Shown here: positions 5,937 to 7,720 of the stretch, piece after piece
Position numbering within the stretch: the stretch's first letter is position 1
Layout of the letters: each line of letters starts with the position of its first letter
From: JBOGGN01 sp050744165
GTDB taxonomy: Bacteria > Actinomycetota > Acidimicrobiia > Acidimicrobiales > Palsa-688
Assembly (NCBI GenBank): GCA_050744165.1
Contig: JBOGGN010000186.1
Coordinates: 1 to 7,720 of the forward strand
Length of the DNA: 7,720 nt
Direction of reading: 5' to 3'
The notes under the pieces: generated by a model
Seen by the model: the letters and a program-made list of their open reading frames with translations, nothing else
Databases searched by the model: none
What the model was told of the DNA's origin: nothing
Program-made: the position numbers and the translations under genes

Positions 5937-7541
5937 TTACGGCACGCGGTCTGGTGGGGCGGGCAGCGTCGGAGCGAAGGTCGGTGGCCGCCGAGCCTTT
6001 GTGGCCTGTTCGAAGGCGTAGCCCAGCCCCAGCAGCCGGGCCTCGCTCCACGCGGGACCGACAAACGAGAGACCGACCGGGAGGCCCCGCACGAGGCCGG
6101 CGGGCACCGTCAGATGGGGGTACCCGGCCACCGCCGCCGGGCTGGAAAAACTCCCCGAGTCCGGGTCCCCATTAACCTCGTCGGTCAACCACGCCGGGGA
6201 GCCGGTGGGCGCCACCAGGGCGTCCAACTGGTGGCGGGCCAAGGTGGCGTCGATGCCCTCGTCCCGGCTGTAGCGCCGGCAGCGGGCCAGCGCGTTCTGG
6301 TAGCGCCGGTCGGTGAGCGACCGTCGCCGGACGGCGGCCTCAAACTGGTCCTGCCCGAAGAGGGCCAGCTCCTCGCCGGCGTGAGCCTCGTTCCAGGCGA
6401 TCAGCTCTCGAAGGGATTGCACCGGTGCGTCCGGTGCGAACTGCCGCAACCAGGTCCCGAGGCCGTCGTTGAGCTCGTACAGCAGCACCTCGAACTCCGG
6501 TGCGGCCAGACGGTTTGAGTGTTTCAGGGTCACCGGGTCGACGAGCACGGCGCCGGCCGCGGCAAGGGCCTCCAAGGCCCAATCGACGACTGCGGCGACT
6601 GACGGGTTGTCCCCGAACGCGTGGCGTACTACGCCAAGGCGGGCGCCGCGAAGTGCGCCGGCATCGAGGCACTCGGAATAGTCCCGCGGATCGGCTTTGG
6701 CGGTGGCTTTGGCGGTGGCCGGGCCGGCGGTGTCGGTGGCCGGGCCGGCGGTGACGGTGGCCGGGTCAGCGTTGTCGGCGCCGGCCATGGCGGTCAGCAG
6801 CGCCGCCGCGTCGGCGAGGGTGCGGGCCATCGGCCCGGCCGTGTCCTGGGTGTGCGAGATGGGGATGATGCCGTGGCGGCTGACGGAGCCAACGGTGGGT
6901 TTCAATCCCACCAGGCCGTTGATGGAGGCGGGGGAGACGATGGAGCCGTCTGTTTCCGTCCCCACGGCGACGACCGCCAGGTTGGCGGTGATGGCGACAG
7001 CTGAGCCGGAGCTCGACCCGCTGGGGTTGCGGTCGAGGGCGTAGGGGTTGCGGGTCTGGCCACCCCGGGCGCTCCACCCGCTGGTGGACCCGCTCGAGCG
7101 GATGTTGGCCCACTCGCTCAGGTTGGTCTTGCCCAGGATGACGGCGCCCGCGTTTCGCAGCCGGGTCGCCAGATGGGCCTCCGCCGTCGGCCGGATACCG
7201 ACCAGGGCGAGCGATCCGGCGGTGGTCTGCAGCCGGTCGGCGGTGGCGATGTTGTCCTTCAGTAGCACCGGGATTCCGTGCATCGGACCTCGCGGACCGG
7301 ACCGGTGGCGCTCCTCGTCGAGCATCGCCGCGATCTCGACGGCGTCAGGGTTCACCTCGATGACCGAACGGAGGGCGGGTCCGTCCTGGTCGAGTTCCCG
7401 AATGCGGTCGACATAGGCGACCGTCAAGTCTCGGGCGGTCAGCCGGCCGGCGGCCATGTCCGCCTGCAACCCGGCGATGGTCGCTTCGAGATAGGGGAAG
7501 CCCACTCCGGGCACCGGTGGTGGACGGCGTCTAGTGGCCAC
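5937..7541 (-). CDS. amidase signature family hydrolase
   Basis: This 534-residue protein carries the full amidase-signature core and should hydrolyse a C-N amide bond by a Ser-cisSer-Lys triad. Lys95 lies in GIPVLLKDNIATAD, Ser176 in NPSGSSSGSA (173-181), and the nucleophile Ser200 in GTETDGSIVSPASINGLVG. The 24-residue Ser-Ser spacing is the same as in malonamidase and FAAH. The N-terminal PYLEATIAGLQADMAAGRLT and C-terminal GYPHLTVPAGLVRGLPVGLSF blocks are also typical. The closest overall resemblance is to stand-alone amidases rather than GatA, and gatB/gatC are absent, so the substrate is unknown. No signal peptide is evident. The start is GTG (7541-7539); later GTG codons at residues 10 and 13 are possible because Shine-Dalgarno support is weak. 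A TAGPAT-type repeat inserts at residues about 261-282. The gene converges on the deacetylase across a repeat array. Confidence 0.95.
   Translation of the reverse strand: MATRRRPPPVPGVGFPYLEATIAGLQADMAAGRLTARDLTVAYVDRIRELDQDGPALRSVIEVNPDAVEIAAMLDEERHRSGPRGPMHGIPVLLKDNIATADRLQTTAGSLALVGIRPTAEAHLATRLRNAGAVILGKTNLSEWANIRSSGSTSGWSARGGQTRNPYALDRNPSGSSSGSAVAITANLAVVAVGTETDGSIVSPASINGLVGLKPTVGSVSRHGIIPISHTQDTAGPMARTLADAAALLTAMAGADNADPATVTAGPATDTAGPATAKATAKADPRDYSECLDAGALRGARLGVVRHAFGDNPSVAAVVDWALEALAAAGAVLVDPVTLKHSNRLAAPEFEVLLYELNDGLGTWLRQFAPDAPVQSLRELIAWNEAHAGEELALFGQDQFEAAVRRRSLTDRRYQNALARCRRYSRDEGIDATLARHQLDALVAPTGSPAWLTDEVNGDPDSGSFSSPAAVAGYPHLTVPAGLVRGLPVGLSFVGPAWSEARLLGLGYAFEQATKARRPPTFAPTLPAPPDRVP
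6695..6771. repeat. in-frame tandem repeats (12 bp and 21 bp) inside the amidase gene
   Basis: Two exact 12-bp copies of CTTTGGCGGTGG (6695-6706, 6707-6718) run into a 21-bp period array at about 6713-6771. Its 20-bp core is identical at 6713-6732 and 6734-6753, and a third, degraded copy begins at 6755. On the coding strand this gives ATVTAGP, ATDTAGP, ATAK, ATAK (residues about 261-282), an Ala/Thr-rich insert in a surface region that other amidases bridge with a short DPAT...DY segment. All units keep the reading frame. Confidence 0.85.
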
Positions 7542-7600
7542 CGCTGGTCTCTATCACAGCGCCGCTGCACGGGGCGGTTCCCAATCCTGCCAAAGCCGGG

Positions 7601-7639
7601 GCGGGTGACGAGAGCGGGTGGCGAGAGCGGGTGGCGAGA
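7601..7639. repeat. 13-bp tandem array upstream of the amidase gene
   Basis: Units of GCGGGTGGCGAGA at 7614-7626 and 7627-7639 are identical, and a first copy at 7601-7613 differs by one base (A for G at the eighth position). A further GCGGGTGAC begins at 7640 and becomes the left arm of the adjacent palindrome. It lies in the noncoding 179 bp beyond the amidase start, where no gene is evident. Confidence 0.85.
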
Positions 7640-7720
7640 GCGGGTGACCCGAATAGCTACCCATATACGACAGGATTTCGGGCCACCCTCAGGGCGGCCG
7701 AGGGCGGGTGACCCGAATAG
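7640..7720. repeat. 17-bp direct repeat, 64-bp period, cut by the window edge
   Basis: GCGGGTGACCCGAATAG occurs at 7640-7656 and again at 7704-7720, the last bases of the window; allowing one mismatch the identity extends to 20 bp on the left. The 64-bp offset suggests a second copy of the whole palindromic unit may continue past the edge. Only two copies are visible. Confidence 0.75.
7642..7688. repeat. imperfect palindrome / stem-loop (REP- or MITE-like)
   Basis: GGGTGACCCGAAT (7642-7654) pairs with ATTTCGGGCCACCC (7675-7688) with one A-C mismatch and one bulged T, around a 20-nt AT-richer loop (7655-7674). The left arm also contains the smaller palindrome CGGGTGACCCG (7641-7651). It could be a repetitive extragenic palindrome, an operator, or a structured transcript end of a gene beyond the window. 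Confidence 0.6.

Noticed and set aside
4153..6051. 632-codon open frame on the minus strand spanning the MDMPI-like and deacetylase genes
   Set aside because: It lies antisense to two well-supported genes, shows no recognisable domain, and is rich in Arg/Gly/Pro/His as expected from reading the opposite strand of GC-rich codons.
5937..7541. gatA (Glu-tRNA amidotransferase subunit A)
   Set aside because: The amidase core is present, but gatB and gatC are not in the window and the N- and C-terminal blocks fit stand-alone amidases better.
7566..7592. tRNA-like T-arm (GGTTCCCAATCC)
   Set aside because: No acceptor stem, anticodon arm or CCA-proximal pairing could be built around it on either strand.
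7637..7720. CRISPR array
   Set aside because: Only two 17-bp copies with a 47-bp interval are visible, the interval contains the palindrome's other arm, and no cas gene is nearby.

Overview
The window is very GC-rich and densely coded, with G/C-biased third positions and several GTG starts. Two neighbouring genes belong to families tied to mycothiol, the low-molecular-weight thiol of Actinomycetota: a DinB/MDMPI-fold enzyme and a PIG-L (MshB/Mca-like) deacetylase. Together with a possible leaderless start, this suggests an actinobacterium. An uncultured or deep-branching lineage is possible, but the sequence does not fix it below phylum.

Layout. (1) Positions 1-2095, plus strand: the possible tail of an unidentified gene, a membrane-anchored Tim44-like protein with a C-terminal zinc ribbon (42-827), then proA (836-2095) only 8 nt downstream. 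(2) Positions 2219-4120, minus strand: a PadR-family regulator (3533-4120) followed by an archaeal-type/STAND-like AAA ATPase (2219-3352). The ATPase converges on proA. Its probable promoter abuts three tandem 15-bp repeats. (3) Positions 4150-5877, plus strand: an MDMPI_N + SCP2-like protein divergent from padR, then the PIG-L deacetylase 12 nt downstream. (4) Positions 5937-7541, minus strand: an amidase-signature hydrolase convergent with the deacetylase. (5) Positions 7542-7720: no gene, but a 13-bp tandem array, an imperfect palindrome and a 17-bp direct repeat that runs to the window edge.

How the genes may work together. The divergent padR/MDMPI pair shares 29 bp between start codons, which is the usual arrangement for a local regulator controlling its neighbour. 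The MDMPI-deacetylase pair looks like a two-gene operon, possibly for mycothiol-dependent conversion or detoxification of an unknown substrate. The Tim44-like gene and proA look co-transcribed but have no obvious functional link.

The most notable pattern lies between and at the ends of genes. Short tandem repeats of 13, 14, 15, 18 and 21 bp occur at five separate places. Compact hairpins without a U-tract sit on or within 3 nt of the stop codons of proA, the ATPase, padR and the deacetylase. At the deacetylase the hairpin arm is itself tandemly amplified. No clearly new multi-gene system (CRISPR, toxin-antitoxin, phage defence, retron) was found; the repeat and hairpin architecture is the part that deserves a second look.
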